From NCBI GenBank assembly GCA_946479995.1, contig CAMLIU010000123.1:1-5674 (forward strand): 5,674 nt of DNA. The letters are read 5' to 3'. A program made the position numbers and the translations under genes. This stretch comes from an uncultured Gemmatimonadota bacterium (GTDB taxonomy: Bacteria; Gemmatimonadota; Gemmatimonadetes; Gemmatimonadales; Gemmatimonadaceae). The notes under the pieces were generated by a model that did no database searches, was not told the DNA's origin, and worked only from the letters and a program-made list of their open reading frames with translations. Below, piece by piece: positions 1-5,674 of this stretch (position 1 is its first letter; every line of letters starts with the position of its first letter).

Positions 1-2522
1 TCCCACCGCATCACCGCGTTGCCGCGCAGCGAGCGCACATTGAAGTTCGGCTGGCTCACCGTGAAGCTCGGTGCGCTCCCCGAGCCATCGGGATCGATCA
101 CGTATCGCGAGTTCGCCTCGTCGTAGCTGATCTGGCCCGCGCCATAGCGATTGAACTGGTAGGTGCCCGGGCGCGCCAGCTCCTTGTAGTCGGCGTAGCT
201 CCCCGCGCTCACGAACGGCTGCACGTACGCCACGAAGCTCAGCGTGGGGGAGAGGGTGACGTCCACGCGCGTGTCCAGCGACAGGGTGTTCTGGGTGAGC
301 GCGGCGAGCACGTAGCGCCGCCCGTAGGTGCTGGTCGCCAGGGGATCGGCCACGCTGCGGATGGGCTGCTCGGTGTCGAACAGGCGGCTCCAGCTCGGCC
401 CGATGTTCACGTGCACGGTGGAGCTGGGACGCATGTCCACCGAGACCTCGAGCGACTTGTAGTAGCCGTCGAGCTTGTCGTGCACGTACGAGCTGCCGAC
501 GTTCAGCACCACGGGCCGGCGGGTGTCGGTGTTCCCGCCGAGGTTGACCTGCCAGCTCGCGGGCTGCTTCCCCTCGGGACCACCGCGGAGCAGCACGTCG
601 TCGTAGAAGTCGGGCGAGTAGGTGACGCCGCCGTTCAGTCCCCACTGGTTCAGCCACGTGGCGTTGGCGTTCGCCGCGTAGCCGTGGAAGATGGCGCGAT
701 TCCCGTAGTTGAACGCGTCGTTCTGGAACGCGTACAGCGTCCAGCTGCTCAGGTGCTTGCCGGCGCCGTTGCTCTGCCGCCCGACGAGCGTGGAGATGGC
801 CGTGTAGCCGGTGCGTCCCTGCAGCCCGAGGTCGTTCAGCTCCAGTCCGGGGCTGCTCGTCTTGAGCGCCACCGACCCGAAGGTGCTGCCCTTCTTCGCC
901 AGCGCGACCTCGCCGATGTACCCGGCCAGCGACGTGCGCGTGGTGTCGTAGCTCAGGTTCAGCAGCGCCGAGTCGGGACGGTTGAAGTAGTGCGTGCTCG
1001 TGCGCTGCGTGGCAGCGATGGCGCGCTGGCTCCCCTGCACCAGGCTCCCGCCGACGAACCCGCTCACGATCCACCGGCGCTTCTGCATGTCGTGCTCGAA
1101 GTCCAGGCCGCCGAAGGTGGCGTTGGAGCGCAGCAGCGGCGCGAACGTCGTGTCGCCCACCGCGCGCCTCGTGTTCTCGACCATCGCGCCCACCGTGGTG
1201 GCGCCGCCGCGGAAGTCGCGCTTCACCCGCCCGGCGAAATAGTTGGTGAACGGCTCCACCGGACGGTCGTAGCGCAGGCCGCCCGTGGTGAGCACCCGTG
1301 CCTTCTGCTCCGTCGTCACCGCGTCAAGGATGCCCACCGTCCACGGTCCCGTCCTGCCCGTCACCTTCGCCGCGCCGGCGATGGTCGTCTGCGTCGGCAT
1401 GTCCACGTACTGCGTGTTGCCCGGCACGCCCAGCTGCGGCTGGCGCCCGATGCGGCGCGAATAGAGGAAGGTGTGCCCGCCGTAGTCGTTCTGGCGCACC
1501 ACCTGGCCGAAGCTGAACACGTCGCTCCCCTCGAGGAAGAAGGGCCGCTTTTCCGGGAACGAGGTCTCGAACGCGGAGAGGTTCACCACGGCGGGGTCCA
1601 CCTCCACCTGCCCGAAGTCGGGATTGATCGTCGCGCTCAGGGTGAGCCCGGCGGGGAGCCCGTACTTGAGGTCACCGCCCACCTTGGGGCGGGTGTCCAC
1701 GTGCTGGTAGAAGGGATCCGCCCCGTCGCCGGGCGCGGTGGTGATGGTGGAGCTCACGTACGGCGTGATCTCCAGCCGCTCGGGAACGTCCACGCCGGTG
1801 ATCCCGGTGATGTCGCCGAAGCGCGACACGAAGCCGCCGTCGTTCGGCGTCCACGGCGCCCACGTGTCGCGCTCATTGCGCCGCGCGATGTCGCGCTGCA
1901 CCTGGAAGCCCCACACGCGGTCGGTGGAGGCGTCGCCACCGAAGCGGAGCTGGCTCAGCGGAATGCGGTACTCCGCCACCCAGCCAAGCGAGTCCACGCG
2001 CGTGCCCACCTCCCAGACCGCATCCCAGTTCAGGTCCTCGTTGCCGTCGTTCGAGGTGTAGACGTCCTTCAGCACGCCGCGCGGCGACGTGGAGAAGCGG
2101 AACGCCGTGCGCCGGTCGTGATACGAGTCGATGATGAGGTGCACCCAGTCCGTGTAGATGCCGGTGGCCGCGGTGGCGTCGCGGCGCGCGAGCCCGGCGG
2201 CGATGGAGTCAGGATGCGCGTCGAACATCCGGATTCCCACGTAGAGCGCGTCGTTGTCGTACAGGACGCGCACCTCGGTCTGGTCGGGTGCGGGCTGTCC
2301 CGGCTTGGGATACGACTGCACGAACCCGCCGCTCGGCTCGGCGGCGGCCCAGGCCGCCTCGTCGAGCCTGCCGTCGATCGTGACGGGCGCCGTGCGGCGC
2401 ACCGCGCGCATGGTGCGGGGCGGAGCCGCCGTCGTCGAGCCCGGGGTGGAGGGGGCTTGTTGCGCGACAGCAGGCTCGGCGAGCAGTGCGGTGCTCAGCG
2501 CGAGCGCGAGGGGAAGACGCAT
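1..2522 (-). CDS. DUF5916 / CBM9-like outer-membrane protein, 3' end cut by window edge
   Basis: The minus-strand frame is open for 840 codons from ATG 2522 to the left edge, with no stop or frameshift. Residues 1-20 form a signal peptide (MRLPLALALSTALLAEPAVA, cleavage before QQ). A family-9-carbohydrate-binding-like domain follows, opening with IDGRLDEAAW at 49-58. The DUF5916 hallmark blocks DFGQVEVDPAVVNLSAFET (from 302) and FPEKRPFFLEG (322-332) are intact. After that come many alternating aromatic/polar strands rich in Y, N and G, as in a C-terminal outer-membrane barrel. The visible end FNVRSLRGNAVMRW (827-840) matches the usual C-terminus of the family, so probably only a few tens of residues are missing. 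The family is predicted to sit in the outer membrane; its substrate is unknown, and carbohydrate binding is suggested only by the N-terminal fold. Upstream of the ATG there is no clear Shine-Dalgarno; the start rests on the signal peptide. It is divergent from the gene at 2704. Confidence 0.93.
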   Translation of the reverse strand, partial: MRLPLALALSTALLAEPAVAQQAPSTPGSTTAAPPRTMRAVRRTAPVTIDGRLDEAAWAAAEPSGGFVQSYPKPGQPAPDQTEVRVLYDNDALYVGIRMFDAHPDSIAAGLARRDATAATGIYTDWVHLIIDSYHDRRTAFRFSTSPRGVLKDVYTSNDGNEDLNWDAVWEVGTRVDSLGWVAEYRIPLSQLRFGGDASTDRVWGFQVQRDIARRNERDTWAPWTPNDGGFVSRFGDITGITGVDVPERLEITPYVSSTITTAPGDGADPFYQHVDTRPKVGGDLKYGLPAGLTLSATINPDFGQVEVDPAVVNLSAFETSFPEKRPFFLEGSDVFSFGQVVRQNDYGGHTFLYSRRIGRQPQLGVPGNTQYVDMPTQTTIAGAAKVTGRTGPWTVGILDAVTTEQKARVLTTGGLRYDRPVEPFTNYFAGRVKRDFRGGATTVGAMVENTRRAVGDTTFAPLLRSNATFGGLDFEHDMQKRRWIVSGFVGGSLVQGSQRAIAATQRTSTHYFNRPDSALLNLSYDTTRTSLAGYIGEVALAKKGSTFGSVALKTSSPGLELNDLGLQGRTGYTAISTLVGRQSNGAGKHLSSWTLYAFQNDAFNYGNRAIFHGYAANANATWLNQWGLNGGVTYSPDFYDDVLLRGGPEGKQPASWQVNLGGNTDTRRPVVLNVGSSYVHDKLDGYYKSLEVSVDMRPSSTVHVNIGPSWSRLFDTEQPIRSVADPLATSTYGRRYVLAALTQNTLSLDTRVDVTLSPTLSFVAYVQPFVSAGSYADYKELARPGTYQFNRYGAGQISYDEANSRYVIDPDGSGSAPSFTVSQPNFNVRSLRGNAVMRW

Positions 2523-2703
2523 GGGAGCGCGACGGTGGGAGTTGAAGTCGGGCCGATCGGTGGCGGACCGCGGTTGGACACGCCGAGGCGCCGAAAGGTT
2601 GATTTATCAGCAGAGGGGCGATCGGCGCGCTTGCGGTCCCCGACCTGACGGACAAGACTTACGGGGAAGGTACCTCGAAGTGTCACGACGTCCGGAGGTC
2701 ATC
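2523..2703. promoter_or_regulatory. Divergent intergenic region, presumed promoters for both flanking genes
   Basis: This 181-bp gap separates the starts of two genes transcribed away from each other, so promoters for both must lie here or inside the genes. The only AT-rich patch is around 2597-2609 (GGTTGATTTATCA). Read on the minus strand it contains GATAAA, a weak -10-like match for the DUF5916 gene, but no matching -35 box stands at normal spacing. On the plus strand TTGGAC at 2574-2579 is a possible -35 box, with GTTGAT (2598-2603) 18 nt downstream as a poor -10. No operator-like repeat was recognised. The role as a promoter region follows from gene orientation; the individual boxes are guesses. 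Confidence 0.4.
2694..2699 (+). promoter_or_regulatory. Shine-Dalgarno GGAGGT
   Basis: GGAGGT lies just before ATG 2704, with five bases between GGAGG and the ATG. It fixes the start at 2704, although the same frame stays open much further upstream (ATG at 2254, inside the DUF5916 gene on the other strand). The signal peptide that begins exactly at 2704 agrees with this choice. Confidence 0.8.
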
Positions 2704-3429
2704 ATGCGCGTCGGAACTGCCCTCGCCATCGTCTCGCTGCTCGTGCCCGTCGGCCTGAGCGCCCAGGCTCTCCCCCTGCCCATGCCCGGCCGGCGAGTCC
2801 ATCCGGCGCAGCCGCAGCCGATGCCCCCGGAATCCGGTCCCATCGCGCGGGAGCTCGCCTACACGCGCATGCGCTTCTCCTTCGAGACGTATCCGGTGCT
2901 CAGCGTCGTGCAGTCGTCGGGCTTCGCGAACGGTGGCACGTCCACCTGGGCCTCGCTCGGCGCGGGAACGCGGGCCGAGTACCGCTTCGCGCGCGCGGCG
3001 TCGGCGACGCTGGACCTGACGTCGAGCGTGATCGGCGGTCCGATCTACCTCATGACGGCGGAGCTGGGCACGCGGTTCGGCCGCCAGCGCACCGAGCGCC
3101 GGTGGGAGCCGTTCGCCGACGCGCGCGTCGGGTACGCCGCCGCCTACAGCCGCGAGCTGGAATCGAACATGAGTGATCCCCTGGGCTATCCCGTTCCGCA
3201 CGGCACCTACGGCTCGCGCTACAGCAGCGGATGGGGCGCGGTGGCCGGCGCCGGCGTGGAGTACGGGATCACGAACGCGCTCTCGCTCACGAGCGAGCTC
3301 CTGGCCACGCACTCGCGCATGGCCGCGCACGACGTGCTCGCCCCCACGACGCAGCCGAGCTACGGCCTGACGACGATGCGCGTGGTGCTGGGATTGCGGT
3401 ACAACCCCGTGCGGATGGTGACGCGCTAG
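2704..3429 (+). CDS. Exported small beta-barrel-like protein of unknown function
   Basis: This gene encodes 241 residues. It begins with a signal peptide MRVGTALAIVSLLVPVGLSA, followed by a proline-rich linker (about 22-45). From about 52 on, alternating hydrophobic/polar strands separated by turns are visible: MRFSFETYPVLSVV, WASLGAGTRAEYRF, ASATLDLTSSVIGG, PIYLMTAELGTRF, WEPFADARVGYAAAYS, WGAVAGAGVEYGI, ALSLTSELLATHS, LTTMRVVLGLRYNP. The pattern of about eight to ten amphipathic strands suggests a small outer-membrane barrel of the OmpA/OmpW-like size class, but the last residues (VRMVTR) do not give the usual terminal aromatic. No named family is recognised. A good Shine-Dalgarno precedes the ATG. 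The upstream part of this open frame overlaps the DUF5916 gene antisense and is not part of the protein. Its stop overlaps that of the convergent gene. The annotation as an exported barrel is inference from the signal peptide and strand pattern. Confidence 0.85.
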   Translation: MRVGTALAIVSLLVPVGLSAQALPLPMPGRRVHPAQPQPMPPESGPIARELAYTRMRFSFETYPVLSVVQSSGFANGGTSTWASLGAGTRAEYRFARAASATLDLTSSVIGGPIYLMTAELGTRFGRQRTERRWEPFADARVGYAAAYSRELESNMSDPLGYPVPHGTYGSRYSSGWGAVAGAGVEYGITNALSLTSELLATHSRMAAHDVLAPTTQPSYGLTTMRVVLGLRYNPVRMVTR

Positions 3430-3432
3430 CGC
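3423..3432. repeat. 10-bp perfect palindrome GCGCTAGCGC holding both convergent stop codons
   Basis: GCGCTAGCGC is its own reverse complement. The plus-strand gene stops with TAG at 3427-3429 and the minus-strand gene with TAG at 3428-3426, so the central CTAG is shared. Both genes end with the codons CGC TAG on their own strand. It leaves no space for a separate intrinsic terminator between the genes and has no T-run beside it. Confidence 0.9.
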
Positions 3433-3935
3433 CGGCAGTTCGCCTGGATGAGGTTGCGCAGCGAATCGCGCTCGGCGTCGGTGAGCACGCGCTTCGGGAG
3501 GTAGTGCCAGACGCGGTCGTCCTCGAAGAAGAGGAAGAAGTGCCGCGTCTCCGTCACGCGCACGAGGTCGCTCCAGTGGAGTGACGGGGCGTAGCCGGCG
3601 CCGGCGATGTGGAGGCCACTCGCGTCCACGGTGCGCAGCTGGGTGCCGTGCAGCGAGGGATCGTGCTCGAGCGCCTTGCTGGCCTGGGCGTGACGATACA
3701 GCGGCATGAACGACAGGAAGAACGCTCCGAGCATCACCCACGGCATCGCGTCGTAGAAGACACGCGTCGGCGTGAGCTCGGCCCAGTGCCGGCCGACTCC
3801 GAACCAGAGCCCGATCGCCGGCCACGCGATGCCGACGGCGGTGACGACCCAGCTGAAGCGGCGGAGCCTCCACGCCTCGCGGAGCACCTGTCGGTACTCG
3901 AGCTCGTCGAAGTCGAACGTGGCGGTGACGGGCAT
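3426..3935 (-). CDS. YcxB-like two-helix membrane protein
   Basis: This gene encodes 169 residues starting MPVTATFDFDELEYRQVLREA. The short charged N-terminus with an F-x-x-x-E-Y pattern leads into two hydrophobic helices, about 27-48 (FSWVVTAVGIAWPAIGLWFGVG) and 63-80 (AMPWVMLGAFFLSFMPLY). A soluble C-terminal part follows. In it, GLHIAGAGYAPSLHWSDLVRVTET (107-130) and the following FFLFFEDDRVWHYLPKRVLTD resemble the YcxB-like C-terminal domain: a beta-rich region with W-S-D-L, an F-rich strand, then 'lPkr.l' before a final helix. These proteins sit in the inner membrane; their molecular role is unknown. The start is the only sensible ATG at the N-terminal motif, but no clear Shine-Dalgarno precedes it. 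It lies 96 nt downstream of the VOC gene and could be its last operon partner or have its own promoter. The family call is from memory of the pattern. Confidence 0.8.
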   Translation of the reverse strand: MPVTATFDFDELEYRQVLREAWRLRRFSWVVTAVGIAWPAIGLWFGVGRHWAELTPTRVFYDAMPWVMLGAFFLSFMPLYRHAQASKALEHDPSLHGTQLRTVDASGLHIAGAGYAPSLHWSDLVRVTETRHFFLFFEDDRVWHYLPKRVLTDAERDSLRNLIQANCRR

Positions 3936-3964
3936 GGTGTTTCGGACTCGTGTCAGTGCGAGTG

Positions 3965-3988
3965 CGCCGCCCTATTCAGGGCGCGGCG
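3965..3988. other. Short GC-rich hairpin between VOC and YcxB-like genes
   Basis: CGCCCT (3968-3973) and AGGGCG (3978-3983) pair around the loop ATTC. After a two-base bulge (3984-3985), three further pairs form between 3965-3967 and 3986-3988. It lies in the 96-nt gap after the VOC gene. There is no T-run on either side, so a typical intrinsic terminator is not supported. It might slow transcription, pair as mRNA processing structure, or be a chance feature of GC-rich DNA. Confidence 0.3.
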
Positions 3989-4031
3989 ACGAGAACACCC
4001 ACCGCGACTCGACAAGCCCGTCGACGTCCTC

Positions 4032-4424
4032 TCATTCGTGCAGCAGCATCCATGACGTCCCGAACCTGTCGCGCAGCATCGCGAAGCGCGAGGCGAAGAA
4101 GGTCTGCTCCATCTTCATGAACACCTGGCCTCCGTCGGTGAGCAGCGCGTACACCCGTTCCGCCTCCTCGGCGCTGTCGAGCCGGAGCGTCAGGTAGGCG
4201 CTGCGCATCGGCTCGGCGTTGGGGATGTCGGCGCCCCGCACGATGACACCGCCCAGCTCGATCTGTGCGTGCAGGACCTTGCTGTGCCACTCGGGGGGCA
4301 GGCGCGATTCCGGCGCCTCGCCGTGAGTCATCACGAACCGGAGCGTCGCGCCGAGGTGCTGTTCGTAGAAGGCGAATGCTTCCCGACAGGTGCCGGGATA
4401 GTTGAGGTAGATGTCGAGGTTCAC
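4032..4424 (-). CDS. VOC-fold protein, PhnB/YjdN (glyoxalase-like) type
   Basis: Starting from GTG 4424, this gene encodes 130 residues. It has the layout of PhnB/YjdN-type VOC proteins: LDIYLNYPGTCREAFAFYEQ (3-22) corresponds to the family's opening 'yl.f.gncreAfeFY', followed by LGATL and FVMTHGE. H52 sits in KVLHAQIELGG, and the second module holds the strand AYLTLRLDSAEEAERVY (76-92). The end TFFASRFAMLRDRFGTSWML (108-127) matches the usual 'tFwa.rfg.vtDkFGv.Wmi'. The family contains bleomycin-resistance-like and demethylubiquinone-methyltransferase-like members; the substrate here cannot be read from sequence. The frame stays open further upstream into the preceding gene, but GTG 4424 is where family similarity begins. 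No Shine-Dalgarno is visible before it. The gene lies 40 nt after the stop of the preceding gene, so co-transcription is likely. Confidence 0.88.
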   Translation of the reverse strand: MNLDIYLNYPGTCREAFAFYEQHLGATLRFVMTHGEAPESRLPPEWHSKVLHAQIELGGVIVRGADIPNAEPMRSAYLTLRLDSAEEAERVYALLTDGGQVFMKMEQTFFASRFAMLRDRFGTSWMLLHE

Positions 4425-4464
4425 TGGGATCGTGGAAGAGCAGAGGGAAACAGGATGGTGATAG

Positions 4465-4941
4465 CTACAACCCCAGACTGACGTCGGCCAGCCACATGAA
4501 CGACCGTCCCGGCGGCGAGCCGAAGGGCGTGAACGCCCCGACACGTGCTCCAAGCATGAACAACGGAGCGAATTGCAGCTCCACTCCCGCATAGCGCCGC
4601 GTCGGTCCCTTGTCGCGGATCTGCAGCACGGAGCCACGCACGCTCGCGAGGGTGGCGAGATCGCCGATCAGTGAGACGACCCCCGCGGACAGCCGATCAC
4701 CGCGAAGACCGGGCTCCGCCACCAGGAACACCCCATGCTCGGCGCTCGGGGAATCACCGAATCTGAGCTCCACGCCGGCGGCGAGCGATGCTCGTACCGG
4801 CCCGCCGAAGTGCAGGCCACCCACCAGATGCTGCGCCTGCGCCGGCGCTGCCCAGTGGAAGACGAGCGCCAATCCCGTGAGTGCGGCCCGCAATGACCGC
4901 GCGATCAGCATGCGCTGACATGTCCCGCGACGATGCGCCAT
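4465..4941 (-). CDS. Exported barrel-like protein of unknown function
   Basis: This gene encodes 158 residues from ATG 4941. An ATG two codons upstream (4947) is one base from the AGGAGG ribosome site, whereas 4941 is seven bases away, so 4941 is preferred; ATG 4911 is a third option. The N-terminus has an arginine-rich n-region (MAHRRGTCQR...ARSLR), a hydrophobic core (AALTGLALVFHWAA) and a cleavage site AQA before QH at about residue 36. The mature part of about 120 residues shows alternating strands: RASLAAGVELRFGD, GVFLVAEPGLRGD, LSAGVVSLIGD, RRYAGVELQFAPLFMLGARVGAF and the terminal RSFMWLADVSLGL. This resembles a small outer-membrane barrel or a surface beta protein. No named family is recognised. 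It lies between GNAT and VOC genes on the same strand, 62 nt after the former and 40 nt before the latter. Export is well supported; the barrel is inference. Confidence 0.8.
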   Translation of the reverse strand: MAHRRGTCQRMLIARSLRAALTGLALVFHWAAPAQAQHLVGGLHFGGPVRASLAAGVELRFGDSPSAEHGVFLVAEPGLRGDRLSAGVVSLIGDLATLASVRGSVLQIRDKGPTRRYAGVELQFAPLFMLGARVGAFTPFGSPPGRSFMWLADVSLGL

Positions 4942-4948
4942 GGCCATT

Positions 4949-4954
4949 CCTCCT
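4949..4954 (-). promoter_or_regulatory. Shine-Dalgarno AGGAGG that decides the start at 4941
   Basis: On the minus strand AGGAGG is followed by seven bases (AATGGCC) and then ATG 4941. The ATG embedded in that spacer (4947) is only one base from AGGAGG, too close for normal initiation. This is the strongest ribosome site on the minus strand of the window. Its first base is the last base of the TGA of a possible mini-ORF. Confidence 0.75.
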
Positions 4955-5007
4955 CACGCGCCCACGCGCGTGTACCTGTATGTGCTGAGGCGTTCGGCGT
5001 CACTCAT
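4954..5007 (-). CDS. Possible 17-codon mini-ORF bridging GNAT and exported-protein genes
   Basis: The GNAT gene ends in ATGA: TGA 5006-5004 stops it while ATG 5007-5005 opens a new frame. That frame reads MSDAERLSTYRYTRVGA and stops at TGA 4956-4954, whose last base is the first base of the AGGAGG for the next gene. The peptide is hydrophilic, has no run of a single amino acid and no recognised family. It could be a coupling ORF that carries terminating ribosomes to the next start. It has no good Shine-Dalgarno of its own, and a 17-codon frame arises easily by chance, so translation is unproven. Confidence 0.2.
   Translation of the reverse strand: MSDAERLSTYRYTRVGA
4955..4972 (-). other. Six-base-pair hairpin abutting the Shine-Dalgarno
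   Basis: On the minus strand CACGCG (4972-4967) and CGCGTG (4960-4955) can pair around the six-base loop CGTGGG. The 3' arm ends one base before AGGAGG. The alternative 10-bp palindrome CACGCGCGTG (4963-4972) overlaps the same bases. A separate CCTCA (4990-4986) can pair with TGAGG (4956-4952) and partly cover the ribosome site. These structures would be transcribed in the leader of the exported-protein gene; whether they fold or regulate is unknown. Confidence 0.3.
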
Positions 5008-5534
5008 GCAGTCGCTCGCGGATAGCGGTAGATCAGCGCCGGCGCGCCGTAGAACTCGACCGTGCCATCCGGCATCGCACCGAGGGACGTCGCAACGCGG
5101 ATGGAGCCCGCGTTCCCCGGGCGGATGATGCTGATGATGTCGCGCTTGCCGAGCGTCTCGCGCGCGTAGCCCAGCGCCGCGGCGGCTCCCTCGCGCGCGA
5201 ACCCCTGCCCCCATGCCGGGCGCGCGAGCGTGTACGCGATCTCGAAGCCGGGCCATCCCTCCGGCTCCATGCAGCCGATGCGACCGAGCAGCCTGCCCGT
5301 CGCGCGCTCCTCGACCGCCCAGACACCGAAGCCCTTGAGCGTCCAGTGACCGGCGAACATGGCGAGCTGGCGCCAGGCGTCCACGCGCGAGAGCGGCTTG
5401 CCGTCGGCGAGGAAGCGAGTGACCTCCGGGTCCGACATCATCGCCATGTACGGCTCGGCGTCGCGCGGCTCGAAGCCACGGAGGAGGAGACGCTCGGTGG
5501 CAAGCACTGGGACTTCTGTAACCGTACTGTTCAT
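5004..5534 (-). CDS. GNAT N-acetyltransferase, RimJ/RimL-like
   Basis: This gene encodes 176 residues with the order of the RimJ/RimL-type GNAT fold (Acetyltransf_3). TERLLLRGFEPRDAEPY (13-29) is the typical first strand and helix. FGVWAVEERATGRLLGRIG (69-87) forms strands 2-3, and FEIAYTLARPAWGQGFARE (97-115) is motif A with the acetyl-CoA pyrophosphate loop WGQGFA. Then come helix AAAALGYARETLG, the strand DIISIIRP, and NAGSIRVATSLGA (141-153), the usual 'N..Si.v..klGf' region. The C-terminus EFYGAPALIYRYP also fits the family. The expected activity is transfer of acetyl from acetyl-CoA to an amine, in the cytoplasm; the acceptor (protein N-terminus or small molecule) cannot be told. ATG 5534 lies 21 nt after the upstream gene's stop, so the two are probably co-transcribed. 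Its Shine-Dalgarno is weak. Its stop overlaps an ATG (ATGA). Confidence 0.92.
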   Translation of the reverse strand: MNSTVTEVPVLATERLLLRGFEPRDAEPYMAMMSDPEVTRFLADGKPLSRVDAWRQLAMFAGHWTLKGFGVWAVEERATGRLLGRIGCMEPEGWPGFEIAYTLARPAWGQGFAREGAAAALGYARETLGKRDIISIIRPGNAGSIRVATSLGAMPDGTVEFYGAPALIYRYPRATA

Positions 5535-5555
5535 CTCGGCCAGGCCATTGTCAGA

Positions 5556-5674
5556 TCAAGGTGACCCTGCCCCGCCCACCTGCTCCTCGATCGACCGCGT
5601 CCGCTCCGTCACCACGTCGCCGGTGTGCTTCGTCGTCACCGTCTCGATGAGCATCACCCAGCACTCCTCGGCCG
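5556..5674 (-). CDS. C-terminal end of a probable cupin-domain protein, cut by window edge
   Basis: A minus-strand frame runs from the right edge to TGA at 5558-5556, leaving 38 readable codons. It reads EECWVMLIETVTTKHTGDV followed by VTERTRSIEEQVGG and a short GAGSP tail. The pattern of an acidic turn, a hydrophobic strand W-V-M-L-I-E, then T-x-H-T-G-D-V and T-E-R-T resembles the C-terminal end of small single-domain cupins, in which the last strand is followed by 'tg.T.HTGDV..ErT'. The metal-binding motifs of the cupin barrel would lie outside the window, so the family call is tentative. It is tightly spaced (21 nt) from the GNAT gene downstream on the same strand, suggesting one transcript. 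Confidence 0.6.
   Translation of the reverse strand, partial: AEECWVMLIETVTTKHTGDVVTERTRSIEEQVGGAGSP

Noticed and set aside
411..2648. A 745-codon open frame on the plus strand
   Set aside because: It lies antisense to the DUF5916 gene, which has a signal peptide and family motifs over its whole length. The plus-strand product is low-complexity (rich in R, H, V, A, G) with no domain or start signal, as expected of a GC-rich antisense shadow.
2254..2703. N-terminal extension of the plus-strand exported protein to ATG 2254
   Set aside because: This part is antisense to the DUF5916 start region and would bury the signal peptide. A Shine-Dalgarno stands directly before ATG 2704.
2683..3873. A 396-codon open frame on the minus strand
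   Set aside because: It runs antisense through the exported-protein gene and out of frame through the YcxB-like gene. The product is arginine/histidine-rich without any domain; both genes on either side have better evidence.
3965..3988. Hairpin considered as an intrinsic terminator for the VOC gene
   Set aside because: The stem is short and bulged, and no T-run follows on either strand, so it is listed only as a structure.
4020..4060. GACGTCC present twice about 30 bases apart near the VOC stop
   Set aside because: A seven-base repeat in GC-rich DNA is expected by chance, and one copy lies inside the coding sequence.
4425..4637. N-terminal extension of the VOC protein to an ATG at 4637
   Set aside because: The extra residues overlap the end of the exported-protein gene in another frame, are not family-like, and the VOC N-terminal motif begins right after GTG 4424.

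Overview
The window is GC-rich with short intergenic gaps and carries typical chromosomal genes. Its largest gene belongs to the DUF5916 / family-9-carbohydrate-binding-like outer-membrane family. That family, the high GC and the many exported barrel-like proteins fit Gemmatimonadota best. Acidobacteriota or another GC-rich Gram-negative group is not excluded. The taxonomic call is inference; no rRNA or marker gene is present.

Layout. Positions 1-2522 (minus strand) hold a nearly complete DUF5916 outer-membrane protein whose last few tens of residues lie beyond the left edge. A 181-bp intergenic region (2523-2703) separates it from a divergent plus-strand gene (2704-3429) for a small exported barrel-like protein of unknown function. 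That gene runs tail-to-tail into a minus-strand gene for a YcxB-like two-helix membrane protein (3426-3935), and the two share a CTAG at their stop codons. To the right every gene is on the minus strand: a PhnB/YjdN-type VOC protein (4032-4424), an unrecognised exported barrel-like protein (4465-4941), a RimJ/RimL-like GNAT acetyltransferase (5004-5534), and the C-terminal end of a probable cupin protein (5556-5674, cut by the right edge).

Together. The minus-strand genes from the cupin to the VOC protein are separated by 21, 62 and 40 nt and could form one transcription unit. The YcxB-like gene follows after a further 96 nt. The functions (cupin, acetyltransferase, VOC fold, small exported protein) do not form a recognisable pathway and look like a housekeeping or accessory mixture. 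No RNA gene, mobile element, CRISPR array, phage gene or defence system is visible.

The most unusual points are architectural. Two convergent genes terminate inside one 10-bp perfect palindrome. A possible 17-codon mini-ORF starts on the GNAT stop codon (ATGA) and ends on the Shine-Dalgarno sequence of the next gene, beside a small hairpin. I do not see convincing evidence of a new biological system.
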